Positions 22,344-30,360 of a stretch of DNA of 64,000 nucleotides are shown here, one piece after another (position 1 is the first letter of the stretch; each line of letters starts with the position of its first letter). The DNA is taken from positions 38,010 through 102,009 of the forward strand of contig NZ_FORG01000016.1 of NCBI RefSeq assembly GCF_900113945.1, in the 5' to 3' direction. The position numbers were made by a program, and so were the translations under genes. This DNA is from Xenorhabdus mauleonii. GTDB lineage: Bacteria > Pseudomonadota > Gammaproteobacteria > Enterobacterales > Enterobacteriaceae. Below the pieces are notes generated by a model. The model was not told the origin of the DNA. It was given only the letters and a program-made list of their open reading frames with translations, and ran no database searches.

Positions 22344-22706
22344 ATGTACGATTGGTCTGGAAATGTTCCTGCAAATGCTGAACAAGGTCAACCCACTGGG
22401 CTTATCCTTGAAAAAGGAGACGTGATCTCTGTTATTGCCTCTGGCTGGGTTAGGTATACCCTTGACAATACAAATCCCTGGTCTGCTCCTCAAGGAGTTC
22501 CGCCTCTTCCTCCAGGAGGGGGTTTAATTGCAAAAATTGGTGACAGCACCTATGAAATTGGCAATGGTGTACTCCACAGAACAGTCCCTACAAATGGTGA
22601 ATTAACTCTTTTATTTTCAGATAGCCAATATAGCGATAATTCTGGAGATTTTTATGTCAACGTTAAAATAGAATCACGCTATGATCCTCTTCAAGAAATA
22701 AAATAA
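22344..22706 (+). CDS. PA-IL (LecA)-like galactose-binding lectin
   Basis: 120 residues with GGAGG seven bases before the ATG at 22344; a longer upstream frame overlaps the fibre gene and is rejected. The sequence follows the PA-IL fold family from end to end: WSGNVPANAEQGQ, the GDVISVIASGWVRY strand, IGDSTYEIG and LLFSDSQYSDNSGDFYVNV. By analogy with LecA, Asp in FSD and the DN pair of SDNSG would bind calcium. The sugar-contacting His of LecA is not obvious. No signal peptide, as in LecA. It follows the tail-fibre gene by 40 bases and may be cotranscribed. Confidence 0.85.
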   Translation: MYDWSGNVPANAEQGQPTGLILEKGDVISVIASGWVRYTLDNTNPWSAPQGVPPLPPGGGLIAKIGDSTYEIGNGVLHRTVPTNGELTLLFSDSQYSDNSGDFYVNVKIESRYDPLQEIK

Positions 22707-22725
22707 ATAACCTTAATACATAACC

Positions 22726-22747
22726 CGCAACTTTTTGCGGGTTAATC
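22726..22747 (+). terminator. possible terminator after the lectin gene
   Basis: Stem ACCCGCAA / TTGCGGGT with a short loop and a weak T-rich tail, 20 bases after the lectin stop. Confidence 0.55.
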
Positions 22748-22904
22748 ATTTCTCTATTTTCACCTGCTCAGTTACTTCATCATCAGCAACCGCATCTGCT
22801 GATTGTTTCTGCCCCCTATTCCACACCAAATCCGCCGGCATCTGCACACGGACATCAAAGCGACAGCCTTCGGGAATATCACAGGGTTTACCGTCGTAAA
22901 AGGG
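22746..22904 (-). pseudogene. tail-fibre 3'-end remnant
   Basis: On the minus strand the frame reads FYDGKPCDIPEGCRFDVRVQ, then PADLVWN and an acidic tail to a TGA at 22746. It matches the last 30 residues of the prophage fibre at 56697 (CDIPEGCRLDVRVQ). The rest of the gene is missing. Confidence 0.85.
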
Positions 22905-22919
22905 CACGAAGCCCTATTT

Positions 22920-22949
22920 TTATTTCGGCGGTTCCGGCCAGGCGATATT
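22920..22949 (-). pseudogene. tail-fibre assembly protein C-terminal remnant
   Basis: A minus-strand frame ending NIAWPEPPK then TAA resembles the Trp-Pro-rich C-terminus of tail-fibre assembly (Tfa) proteins. It is cut by the IS3-like element at its upstream side. Only nine residues support this, so the call is tentative. Confidence 0.4.
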
Positions 22950-23357
22950 GTAGTGGTTTAATAAATTTGGCCACCTGAACAGAGATGATATGCTCACCTC
23001 AGAGCAACACAGGTGCCTTGATGAAAAAACGAAATTTCAGTGCAGAATTCAAAATTGAATCCGCTCAGTTGGTTGTGGATCAAAACTATACTGTTGCGGA
23101 TGCTGCGAACGTTATGAATGTCGGGCTTTCCACTATGACCTGGTGGGTAAAGCAGCTGCGGGATGAACGGGCAGGCAAAACACCGAAAGCATCCCTCATC
23201 ACCCCGGAGCAAATTGAGATACGTGAGCTAAAGAAGAAACTTCAACGTATTGAAATGGAAACGAAATATTAAAAAAGTCTACCGCGCTCTTGATGTCAGA
23301 CCCCCTGAACCGTTCTCGATAACCGGGAAACTCAGAGCGCATTATCCTGTGGCCACA
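22949..23357 (+). mobile_element. truncated IS3-family element (first)
   Basis: Left part of an IS3-family element. OrfA (ATG 23021) carries the helix-turn-helix region [18 protein letters not shown]. One missing A near 23260 shifts the frame to an early stop; restoring it would read on as [18 protein letters not shown] to a stop at 23322. OrfB begins (SITGKLRAHYPV) but is cut off at 23357 by the next element. The left boundary is my estimate. Confidence 0.75.
23021..23322 (+). pseudogene. IS3-family transposase OrfA, frameshifted
   Basis: Transposase OrfA with an intact N-terminus ([17 protein letters not shown]) and a single-base deletion close to its end, as described for the enclosing element. 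Inactive without its OrfB partner. Confidence 0.8.
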
Positions 23358-24423
23358 TGTCCTCTTCCCCTAAAATGAGACAACGATAATTAGATTTTCT
23401 GCCCTAATATTTGCAGAGGTCAACATGAAAAAAGCACGATTGGCTGAAACTCAGGTAGTGAATATTTTAAAGCTCGCCGATTCGGGTATGAAAGTGGACG
23501 ATGTCTGCCGCCAAAATGGGATCAGTAATGCCACTTACTACAATTGGAAGTCAAAGTAGGGTGGTATGTAAGCCAATGATATTAAAAGATTAAAATAACT
23601 TGAGGAAGAAAATACCAAGCTTAAAAAGCTATTTGCGGAAGTCAGCCTTGAAAATCATGCCATGAAGGAACTTTTCGCAAAAAAGGGTTGGTAGTGGCCG
23701 AGAAAAAATCCTGCGCACAATCGTTGGTTCAGGCGGGTTTGTCGGTCATAAAAGCGTGTCAGTTAACGTCCCTGACGCGTGCAACCTTCTATCGTAACGG
23801 GATGGATTAGCGTAAAAAAGATAATGTCGTCATTGATGCTATACACGCTGTTTTAGCTAAATCACCTCAAGCAAGCTTCTGGAATTGTTACTATCGGCTC
23901 AGGTTTCAAGGCTATCCCTTTAACCCTAAACGCAGGTTCAAAAAAGCCCTGGCTCAACGTGAAAAAAGGCCATTAATAGTAACAAGCCAACCTAATATTC
24001 ACTGGGCGTTGGATTTTATGCATGACGCATTATATTGCGGTAAGCGATTCAGAACATTAAATATTATTGATGAGGGAACACGAGAATGTCTTGCCAGTGA
24101 AGTGGACACTTCACTGCCGGCAGAAAGAGTCATTCGAGTCCTTGAACGTTTAAAAACAGAACGAGGCTTGCCTCAACAAATTAGGGTTGATAATGGCCCT
24201 GAATTAATATCCGCAAAACTATTAAATTATTGTGATAGTCACAATATTGAGTTATGCCATATTCAGCCCGGCAAGCCACAACACAAAGAAATGGCGTGGT
24301 TTTGGCTGTAGGGTTACAACCAGAATCGATCCCATGAAATTTTAAATCACCTCCCGCCAGAAATATGTCGAAAACAGTTAGAAAATTCCAGTCAGGTATG
24401 TCTCAGTTAATGAGGAGTGGGCA
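23358..24423 (+). mobile_element. degenerate IS3-family element (second, IS407-like)
   Basis: The ends TGTCCTCTTCCCC...GAGACA and, on the other strand, TGCCCACTCCTC...GAGACA form imperfect terminal inverted repeats with the TG...CA tips of IS3-family elements. About 1,066 bases. It interrupts the first IS on the left and the integrase on the right. No matching target duplication is seen, in line with old rearrangement. Confidence 0.75.
23425..24399 (+). pseudogene. IS3-family transposase OrfA/OrfB, multiply broken
   Basis: OrfA starts MKKARLAETQVVNILKLADS, has in-frame stops near 23558, 23572 and 23595, and retains the LEEENTKLKKLFAE leucine-zipper block. OrfB retains WALDFMHDALYCGKRFRTLN (first catalytic Asp) and IRVDNGPE (second Asp) of the DDE domain, but then jumps through a deletion and stops to the C-terminal YNQNRSHEILNHLPP. 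Not functional. Confidence 0.85.
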
Positions 24424-24623
24424 CTAGCATCTCGTAATGATATAGCTGGGTATCTGCCTATGCTGACCCTGTGCTGTTTACCATCCAATCTATATCGACA
24501 CTGAAACGTAATCACTCCTTTGGGTGACACTCGCACACTAAGCCCGTCGATATCTGTTATTTCAGATTTACCTTGATATGGTTTACCATGTATGGAACGT
24601 AATTTAGTGTCACTAAGAGCCAT
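24424..24623 (-). pseudogene. tyrosine integrase N-terminus, truncated by the IS
   Basis: ATG 24623 opens a P4-type integrase arm-binding domain (DUF4102): LSDTKLRSIHGKPY, then DIDGLSVRVSPKGVITF and RVSIGRYPAISLRDA. It stops matching exactly where the IS end begins. The catalytic domain is absent. It points into the element from its right end, next to the attachment core, the usual place for an integrase. Confidence 0.88.
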
Positions 24624-24800
24624 ATTATTCTGTACTCGCGATAATTATTAATTTGTACTCATTATGTACTTAAATATCGCATGGACAAAACCGGACAGTA
24701 AAGAACACAAACAAACCAATAGAGCAAGATTCAATCAAAAATAACTGATGAATAATTTAAAATCAAAAAGATAACTGTTGATAACTTACGGAAAAAAACT

Positions 24801-26231
24801 TTGTCTACCGATAACAAACAACCATCCTTCTACTTTCACGATTATGAGACGTTTGGCAAACATCCTGCCTTAGATCGCCCTGCCCAATTTGCGGGAATTC
24901 GCACCGACAGTGATTTCAATATCATTGAAGAGCCTTTGGTGGTGTATTGTGCTCCTGCTGACGATTACCTTCCCGACCCTGAAGCGGTGATGATTACGGG
25001 AATTACACCGCAGTTGGCATTGAAAAAAGGGGTCAATGAAGCTGAATTTGCTCGTCTGATTCACGAAGCATTCAGCAAGCCCAACACATGTATTCTTGGA
25101 TACAACAATATTCGTTTTGATGACGAAGTTAGCCGCAATATTTTTTATCGTAACTTTTACGATCCTTACGCCTATAGTTGGCAAAAAGGTAATTCACGTT
25201 GGGATTTACTTGATGTATTACGTGCTTGCTATGCCTTGCGTCCAGAAGGTATTGTCTGGCCGGAAAATGATGATGGGCTGCCCAGTTTCAAACTGGAACA
25301 TCTGACAAAAGCCAACGGTGTTGAACATAGTCAAGCCCACGATGCAATGTCCGATGTTTACGCTACCATCGCCATGGCAAAACTGGTGAAAAAAGCCCAG
25401 CCCCGCTTATTTGATTACTTTTTCCAATTGAGAAATAAGCAAAAAATCAGCAATCAAATTGACATTCCGCAAATGAAACCTTTGGTTCATGTATCGGGAA
25501 TGTTTGGGACTTTGCGCAGCAATATTAGCCTTATTGCACCTCTGGCATGGCATCCGACAAATCGCAATGCCGTTATCATGTGTGATTTGGCAGGTGATAT
25601 TACGCCACTACTGGAACTCAGTGCAGATAAGCTACGTGAACGTTTATATACCCGACGCGATGAGTTGCAACCAGATCAAAGCCCAGTTCCTATCAAGTTA
25701 GTGCATATCAATAAATGCCCAATTATCGCGCCAGAGAATACGTTACGGTCAGAAGATGCAGAACGAGTCGGATTAGACCGCAATCAATGTGAGCAAAATT
25801 TGGCTATTTTGCGTAATCATCCACAAATCCGGGAAAAGGTTGTTGAATTGTTTTCGCACCCAGAAGAGTTCCCCGAATCTGATAATGTAGATGCTAAACT
25901 ATATAGCGGATTTTTCGGCGATGCCGATAAAACTGCCATGGAAATTATTCGGGAAACTTCCCCACAAAACTTACCGGCCTTGGATTTAACCTTTCAGGAT
26001 GCGCGCATTAAGGCATTGTTATTCCGCTATCGTGCCAGAAATTATCCAGCAACGTTGGATTACGATGAACAGCAACGTTGGTTGCATCATCGTCAGGATC
26101 TCTTCACACAAGAGAGCATCAGCCAATACCTTGCAACGATTGAGGCGCTTTTTGTTGAATATCAATCTGATGAAGATAAATGCCGTCAACTAAAGGCACT
26201 GGTTGATTATGCAATTCAACTGGCTGAGTAA
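24801..26231 (+). CDS. sbcB: exodeoxyribonuclease I
   Basis: 3'-5' single-strand DNA exonuclease used in mismatch repair and recombination. 476 residues from a TTG start at 24801. DEDDh catalytic motifs: HDYETFG, then NNIRFDDEV and AHDAMSDVYAT. The first nine codons lie upstream of the attachment core, so they and the ribosome site were brought by the inserted element; the region before TTG (ACGGAAAAAAAC) is a poor ribosome site. The rest matches enteric ExoI. Confidence 0.95.
   Translation: MSTDNKQPSFYFHDYETFGKHPALDRPAQFAGIRTDSDFNIIEEPLVVYCAPADDYLPDPEAVMITGITPQLALKKGVNEAEFARLIHEAFSKPNTCILGYNNIRFDDEVSRNIFYRNFYDPYAYSWQKGNSRWDLLDVLRACYALRPEGIVWPENDDGLPSFKLEHLTKANGVEHSQAHDAMSDVYATIAMAKLVKKAQPRLFDYFFQLRNKQKISNQIDIPQMKPLVHVSGMFGTLRSNISLIAPLAWHPTNRNAVIMCDLAGDITPLLELSADKLRERLYTRRDELQPDQSPVPIKLVHINKCPIIAPENTLRSEDAERVGLDRNQCEQNLAILRNHPQIREKVVELFSHPEEFPESDNVDAKLYSGFFGDADKTAMEIIRETSPQNLPALDLTFQDARIKALLFRYRARNYPATLDYDEQQRWLHHRQDLFTQESISQYLATIEALFVEYQSDEDKCRQLKALVDYAIQLAE
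24828..24847 (+). repeat. putative attachment core, right copy
   Basis: Identical to 20819-20838; lies within the start of intact sbcB. Confidence 0.85.
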
Positions 26232-26261
26232 ATTTTCATAACTATTTCAATTTATTACTGA

Positions 26262-26297
26262 AGAAAAAAGACAAAACACAAATTTTGTCTTTTTTCT
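26262..26297. terminator. bidirectional terminator between sbcB and dld
   Basis: Stem AGAAAAAAGACAAAA / TTTTGTCTTTTTTCT with A/T runs on both sides; serves the convergent sbcB and dld. Confidence 0.88.
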
Positions 26298-26314
26298 TTC
26301 ATTAAGAAAGCAAA

Positions 26315-28060
26315 TCAATCATGCTGGTGTTCAGTATGTTGGCAATCATGCCCCTTCCCCCAATTTTTCAGTTTGGAGGTTTTGCCAATTCCCGGATTCA
26401 ACGCATTTGTCGGATCCGTCATTTGATAGAATTGCTTAAGCTGAGGTTTAGCGTGATATATGTGCCCAACATTATGCTCAGCAGGATATTCTGCTCCACG
26501 TTGATTTAATATTTCCAGCATTTCGGCTTTCAGTGCCTTAATATCTGTACCTTTTTTAACAATATAGTCCTGATGGAATACGTGACACATAAAATGTCCA
26601 TAATAGAGGCTATGTACCAGTTTTTCATTGATTGCTGGAGGCAAGGATTCAAACCATTCATGATCATTACGCCGCAAAGCTATATCCAATGCCAAAATAT
26701 CTTCCACTTCCTTATCATGGACTGCTTGATAACGAATTGCAGCCCCAGCAGCTGCAAAGCGATGCAAAAATGCCTTTGCTCCCTCTTCGGGCGTACAGGC
26801 AAAATATTCACCCTCAGCCTGTTTAAAATAGCTTTCCAGCCACTTTAGTGCCTCTTTAATCCCATCACCGGACATTTTTAACATCAAGTGATGTTCGAAA
26901 CGGTTTCGATATTCTTTCAAGCGAGGTGGCAAATGAGAAGGCAATAAACGACTCAGCCCCTGCATAACACGATCAGTCAGATGCGAAGGCAAAAATGGGA
27001 CTTTGCCAAACATGGCATCCATCCGCCCTTTCAGACTGAAAAATTTTGGCATTTTATCTGTGCCTAATTTGTCAATCATGACGAAAGTGTCTTTTCCATA
27101 TACTTCGGCGATATCAAAAATATCCCGATGCATATATTCTCCAGCAACGGGCAAATGTTGGAAATTTGAGAGAATATGGCGGCGCAATTCCGTCAATTCC
27201 TGTGGCTGGTTAGTACCGATATAGAAAACCTGCGAAGAGGACTCAGCCGGAAAAGTATCAAGACGAACAGCAAAAATCACTAACTTACCCGCACAGCCAG
27301 ACGCCTCGAATAGCCTGCGTTCATCAGCATTGAACCGTGATGGTGTATCAGCATCAACGTCTCGGATACGTTGTGAGTATTCATGATCGGAAGCTACCCT
27401 GTCACTGGATTGAATATCTTCAGTACGATAGCGTTGTGTCTCTAGGTGTGTCAGAATCTCTTCTGGTGTATCGCCCAACGCAATGCCTAAGTGATTTATG
27501 AGTTCAGCCTGACCTTTTTCATTAACGCGACCATACAGTGCCAATTCAGTATACGCAGGGCCACGCTGCACCAATGACCCTCCTGAATTATTGCAAATCC
27601 CGCCAATAACAGACGCACCAATGCAGGACGAACCAATAACCGAGTGGGGTTCACGGCCTAGCGGTTTCAACTCTTTTTCTAAATGCCACAGGGTGCTGCC
27701 GGGGAAAGCAATAACTTGATTGGTCGATGGAAGGATCTGTATCTTATCCATCCGGAGTGTACTGATAATGATAATATCGCGATCATAGTTATCACCATCC
27801 GGTGTTGAACCACCGGTTAACCCCGTATTGGCGGCCTGCATTAAAATAATTTTATCAGCGTCGATACAAGCCTTGAAAACTTTCCATAACTCTAATAATG
27901 AACCCGGAAATACAACCGCAAGTGCATTTCCTTGCCCAGAACGAAAACCTTTACGATAACGTTCTGTTTTCTGAGGTTCAGTGAGAATATGGGAAGATCC
28001 GACGATATGCGTAAGAGTGGCGATTATCTGCTGATTTTGAGCATTGTTGACATCATTCAT
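26315..28060 (-). CDS. dld: quinone-dependent D-lactate dehydrogenase
   Basis: Peripheral membrane flavoenzyme that oxidises D-lactate to pyruvate and feeds the quinone pool. 581 residues. FAD-binding PCMH domain with ANTGLTGGSTPDG and GSSCIGASVIGGICNNSGG, then the Dld membrane-binding and C-terminal domains (YHAKPQLKQFYQ). GAGG precedes the ATG by six bases. Confidence 0.95.
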   Translation of the reverse strand: MNDVNNAQNQQIIATLTHIVGSSHILTEPQKTERYRKGFRSGQGNALAVVFPGSLLELWKVFKACIDADKIILMQAANTGLTGGSTPDGDNYDRDIIIISTLRMDKIQILPSTNQVIAFPGSTLWHLEKELKPLGREPHSVIGSSCIGASVIGGICNNSGGSLVQRGPAYTELALYGRVNEKGQAELINHLGIALGDTPEEILTHLETQRYRTEDIQSSDRVASDHEYSQRIRDVDADTPSRFNADERRLFEASGCAGKLVIFAVRLDTFPAESSSQVFYIGTNQPQELTELRRHILSNFQHLPVAGEYMHRDIFDIAEVYGKDTFVMIDKLGTDKMPKFFSLKGRMDAMFGKVPFLPSHLTDRVMQGLSRLLPSHLPPRLKEYRNRFEHHLMLKMSGDGIKEALKWLESYFKQAEGEYFACTPEEGAKAFLHRFAAAGAAIRYQAVHDKEVEDILALDIALRRNDHEWFESLPPAINEKLVHSLYYGHFMCHVFHQDYIVKKGTDIKALKAEMLEILNQRGAEYPAEHNVGHIYHAKPQLKQFYQMTDPTNALNPGIGKTSKLKNWGKGHDCQHTEHQHD

Positions 28061-28242
28061 AATGATCCTCTTACCTTATGGCACCAATCAAACAGGCTTT
28101 TCATGAAATGAGATGTGGTTACTTAATCACTTATTATATCCCGTTTCTTTTCGTTTACTGGTTTCTTGTTCACGTTTAGGCTTAAGGTCTACAAGATATA
28201 ATGTGATACCTTCAAATACTGCATTTAATTTAGACAAAATGA

Positions 28243-28266
28243 AAACAGCACCCGAAGGTGCTGTTT
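28243..28266 (-). terminator. terminator of the puuP-like gene
   Basis: Stem AAACAGCACC / GGTGCTGTTT with a CGAA loop, followed on the minus strand by TTCATTTTG; 42 bases after the stop. Confidence 0.8.
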
Positions 28267-28307
28267 CAAATACAAGGGGTTGCTTTCTATTCGTGATTTA
28301 TTGACTC

Positions 28308-29684
28308 TTATGATTCACTGAATTGCGGCATCGGTTGACGGAAGCTTCGCGTCAGGAAGAACATATACAGTAAACCAATTCCCCCCCAAATCAGACCCAA
28401 CTCCATAGAGTGTGCATCCAGATTCATCCACAAAACGCCTACTGTCGCAGCGCCAAGCAAAGGAAGAATCAAGAAATTCAACGTATCTTTCAGGGTGTTG
28501 TTGCGGCGCTCACGAATATAAAATTGTGAAATAACCGACAGGTTTACGAAAGTAAAGGCCACCAGCGCACCAAAATTAATCAATGCAGTTGCAGTCACCA
28601 AATTCAACCAACCGGCAGATAGCGCAACAATACCAACCAAGATGACGTTAATTGCCGGAGTACGCCATTTCGGATGAACATAGGCAAATACTTTCTCAGG
28701 CAATACCCCATCCCGACCCATTACATAAAGTAAACGGGAAACACCTGCATGGGCAGCCATACCAGATGCCATCACAGTCACGCAGGAGAACACTAAAATA
28801 ATAGCCTGGAAGAATGCTCCGGCAACAAACAACATAATTTCTGGTTGAGATTCATCCGGGTTTTTAAACCGAGAGATATCTGGGAAATAGAGTTGTAAGA
28901 AATAAGACACAGCAATGAAGATGGCGCCACCAATTAATGCCGTCATGAAAATCGCTTTTGGGATTACCTTTTCTGCATTTGGTGTCTCTTCAGACAACGA
29001 ACTGATACCATCAAACCCGAGGAAAGAGAAACAAAGTATCGTCGCCCCGGTTATCATTGGGATCAATTTAGCTTCTTCTGACGTAAATGGCCGCAAGCTG
29101 AACAGTGTTCCCGCACCTTCACCATGATGTACGCCATACATTAATAAACCGACAAAGACCACCATAACAGCAATTTGCACAACCACGATCAGGCCGTTGA
29201 GGTTTGCCACAACATTAATGCCACTCAGGTTGAACACTGTCATCAAGACCGCCAAGCTAACCACGAAGACCCAAGGGTCGATTCCTGGAAAAATCGCTTG
29301 GAGATAAATTTTTGCCAGCAGGATATTGATCATTGGCATGAGCAAATAATCCAGCAAAGATGACCAACCTACCATAAACCCAAGGTGGGGATTTATTGAT
29401 TTTTGTACGTATGTGTAGGCTGAACCTGCTGACGGAAAACGTTTTACTAATTTCCCATAGCTTAGAGCTGTAAATAAAATTGCGATTAATGCGATAGCAT
29501 AAGATGTCGCAACATGCCCACCAGTCAGACCAGAAACGATGCCGAATGTGTCAAAAATAGTCATTGGCTGCATATATGCAAGCCCCATCATAACTACCTG
29601 AAACAGGGTCAACGTTCTTCTTAATTGAACGCGATTATTAGTACGAGTCTGAGTGGTGTCGAAAGCGATTGAATTATGCGACAT
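28308..29684 (-). CDS. puuP: putrescine importer PuuP-like APC permease
   Basis: Inner-membrane amino acid/polyamine permease, 458 residues, about 12 hydrophobic segments. It tracks E. coli PuuP closely: [67 protein letters not shown] and [13 protein letters not shown]. No other puu gene is near, so putrescine is inferred from similarity only. Its ATG overlaps the stop of an upstream ORF. Confidence 0.8.
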   Translation of the reverse strand: MSHNSIAFDTTQTRTNNRVQLRRTLTLFQVVMMGLAYMQPMTIFDTFGIVSGLTGGHVATSYAIALIAILFTALSYGKLVKRFPSAGSAYTYVQKSINPHLGFMVGWSSLLDYLLMPMINILLAKIYLQAIFPGIDPWVFVVSLAVLMTVFNLSGINVVANLNGLIVVVQIAVMVVFVGLLMYGVHHGEGAGTLFSLRPFTSEEAKLIPMITGATILCFSFLGFDGISSLSEETPNAEKVIPKAIFMTALIGGAIFIAVSYFLQLYFPDISRFKNPDESQPEIMLFVAGAFFQAIILVFSCVTVMASGMAAHAGVSRLLYVMGRDGVLPEKVFAYVHPKWRTPAINVILVGIVALSAGWLNLVTATALINFGALVAFTFVNLSVISQFYIRERRNNTLKDTLNFLILPLLGAATVGVLWMNLDAHSMELGLIWGGIGLLYMFFLTRSFRQPMPQFSES

Positions 29685-29886
29685 GAGCGAAACCCCCCAT
29701 AACTTCGATCTGGGTACTAATACAACTACTTAATCGATAGTTACTGGGTAGACTTCGCATCTGTCTATAGACAGAAAAGAAAGAAGAATTAGAAGAGGAT
29801 GAACTAGCAAGGAGGCATGCCCCATAGTCATCGTTGCAGCAACGAGCGCCAATTGGCACAAGTGCAAAAGAGAATAATTGCTCCAT
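29674..29886 (-). CDS. upstream ORF overlapping puuP, possible leader peptide
   Basis: 70-codon ORF with a good ribosome site (TGAGG then seven bases to ATG 29886). Its TAA lies inside the puuP start (ATGTCGCATAA), a set-up for translational coupling. The peptide has [14 protein letters not shown] near the N-terminus and a Ser-rich stretch ([12 protein letters not shown]). No family is recognised. It could be a regulatory leader or a chance ORF. Confidence 0.5.
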   Translation of the reverse strand: MEQLFSFALVPIGARCCNDDYGACLLASSSSSNSSFFSVYRQMRSLPSNYRLSSCISTQIEVMGGFAHVA

Positions 29887-30360
29887 TTTTTATTCCTCAG
29901 TACAGCAACCCGCTTTCAGTTATGGTTGCTTATGGTCAGTATCGATCCGGAACAGGCTCCGGCCTCTTTGTGTGGTAAAAAATAACTCGATTGCAAAAAA
30001 AATAACTGGTGCATATTTACACACCAGTTATTTTTTAGTGCACGCATTTTGCACTTCAAGTTCTGAAATAGCAAGCGCTAGGCACTAAAAAATTTATTAT
30101 TTTTTACGGCACTACAGAGCCTTACAGAATAAGCTCTTACTGAGTGTGTGCTTGGGTTCATCGCCATCATTTCCATTGCTGGCCTTTGATAAACTTTTAG
30201 CACAGAGGGGAACTATTTGCCATTTAATTGTGTGCATTTTTATAGCAAATTTATCGCAAAAAAGTCATTCTATCACCACAAAAATGATTACAGAATGACT
30301 TTATACAACGTCTAAACGTTAATTATGATTACTAATATTAATAAACAGACACAATATTAA
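29887..30360. other. intergenic region upstream of puuP leader
   Basis: About 470 bases without a gene. It holds the bidirectional hairpin at 29994-30036 and AT-rich sequence. It must contain the puuP promoter if the hairpin ends transcription from the receptor gene. Nothing else is recognised. Confidence 0.5.
29994..30036. terminator. bidirectional hairpin terminator upstream of puuP
   Basis: Stem AATAACTGGTG / CACCAGTTATT flanked by A-runs and T-runs, so it reads as a terminator on both strands. It insulates puuP from the receptor gene, or acts as an attenuator in the puuP leader. Confidence 0.75.
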
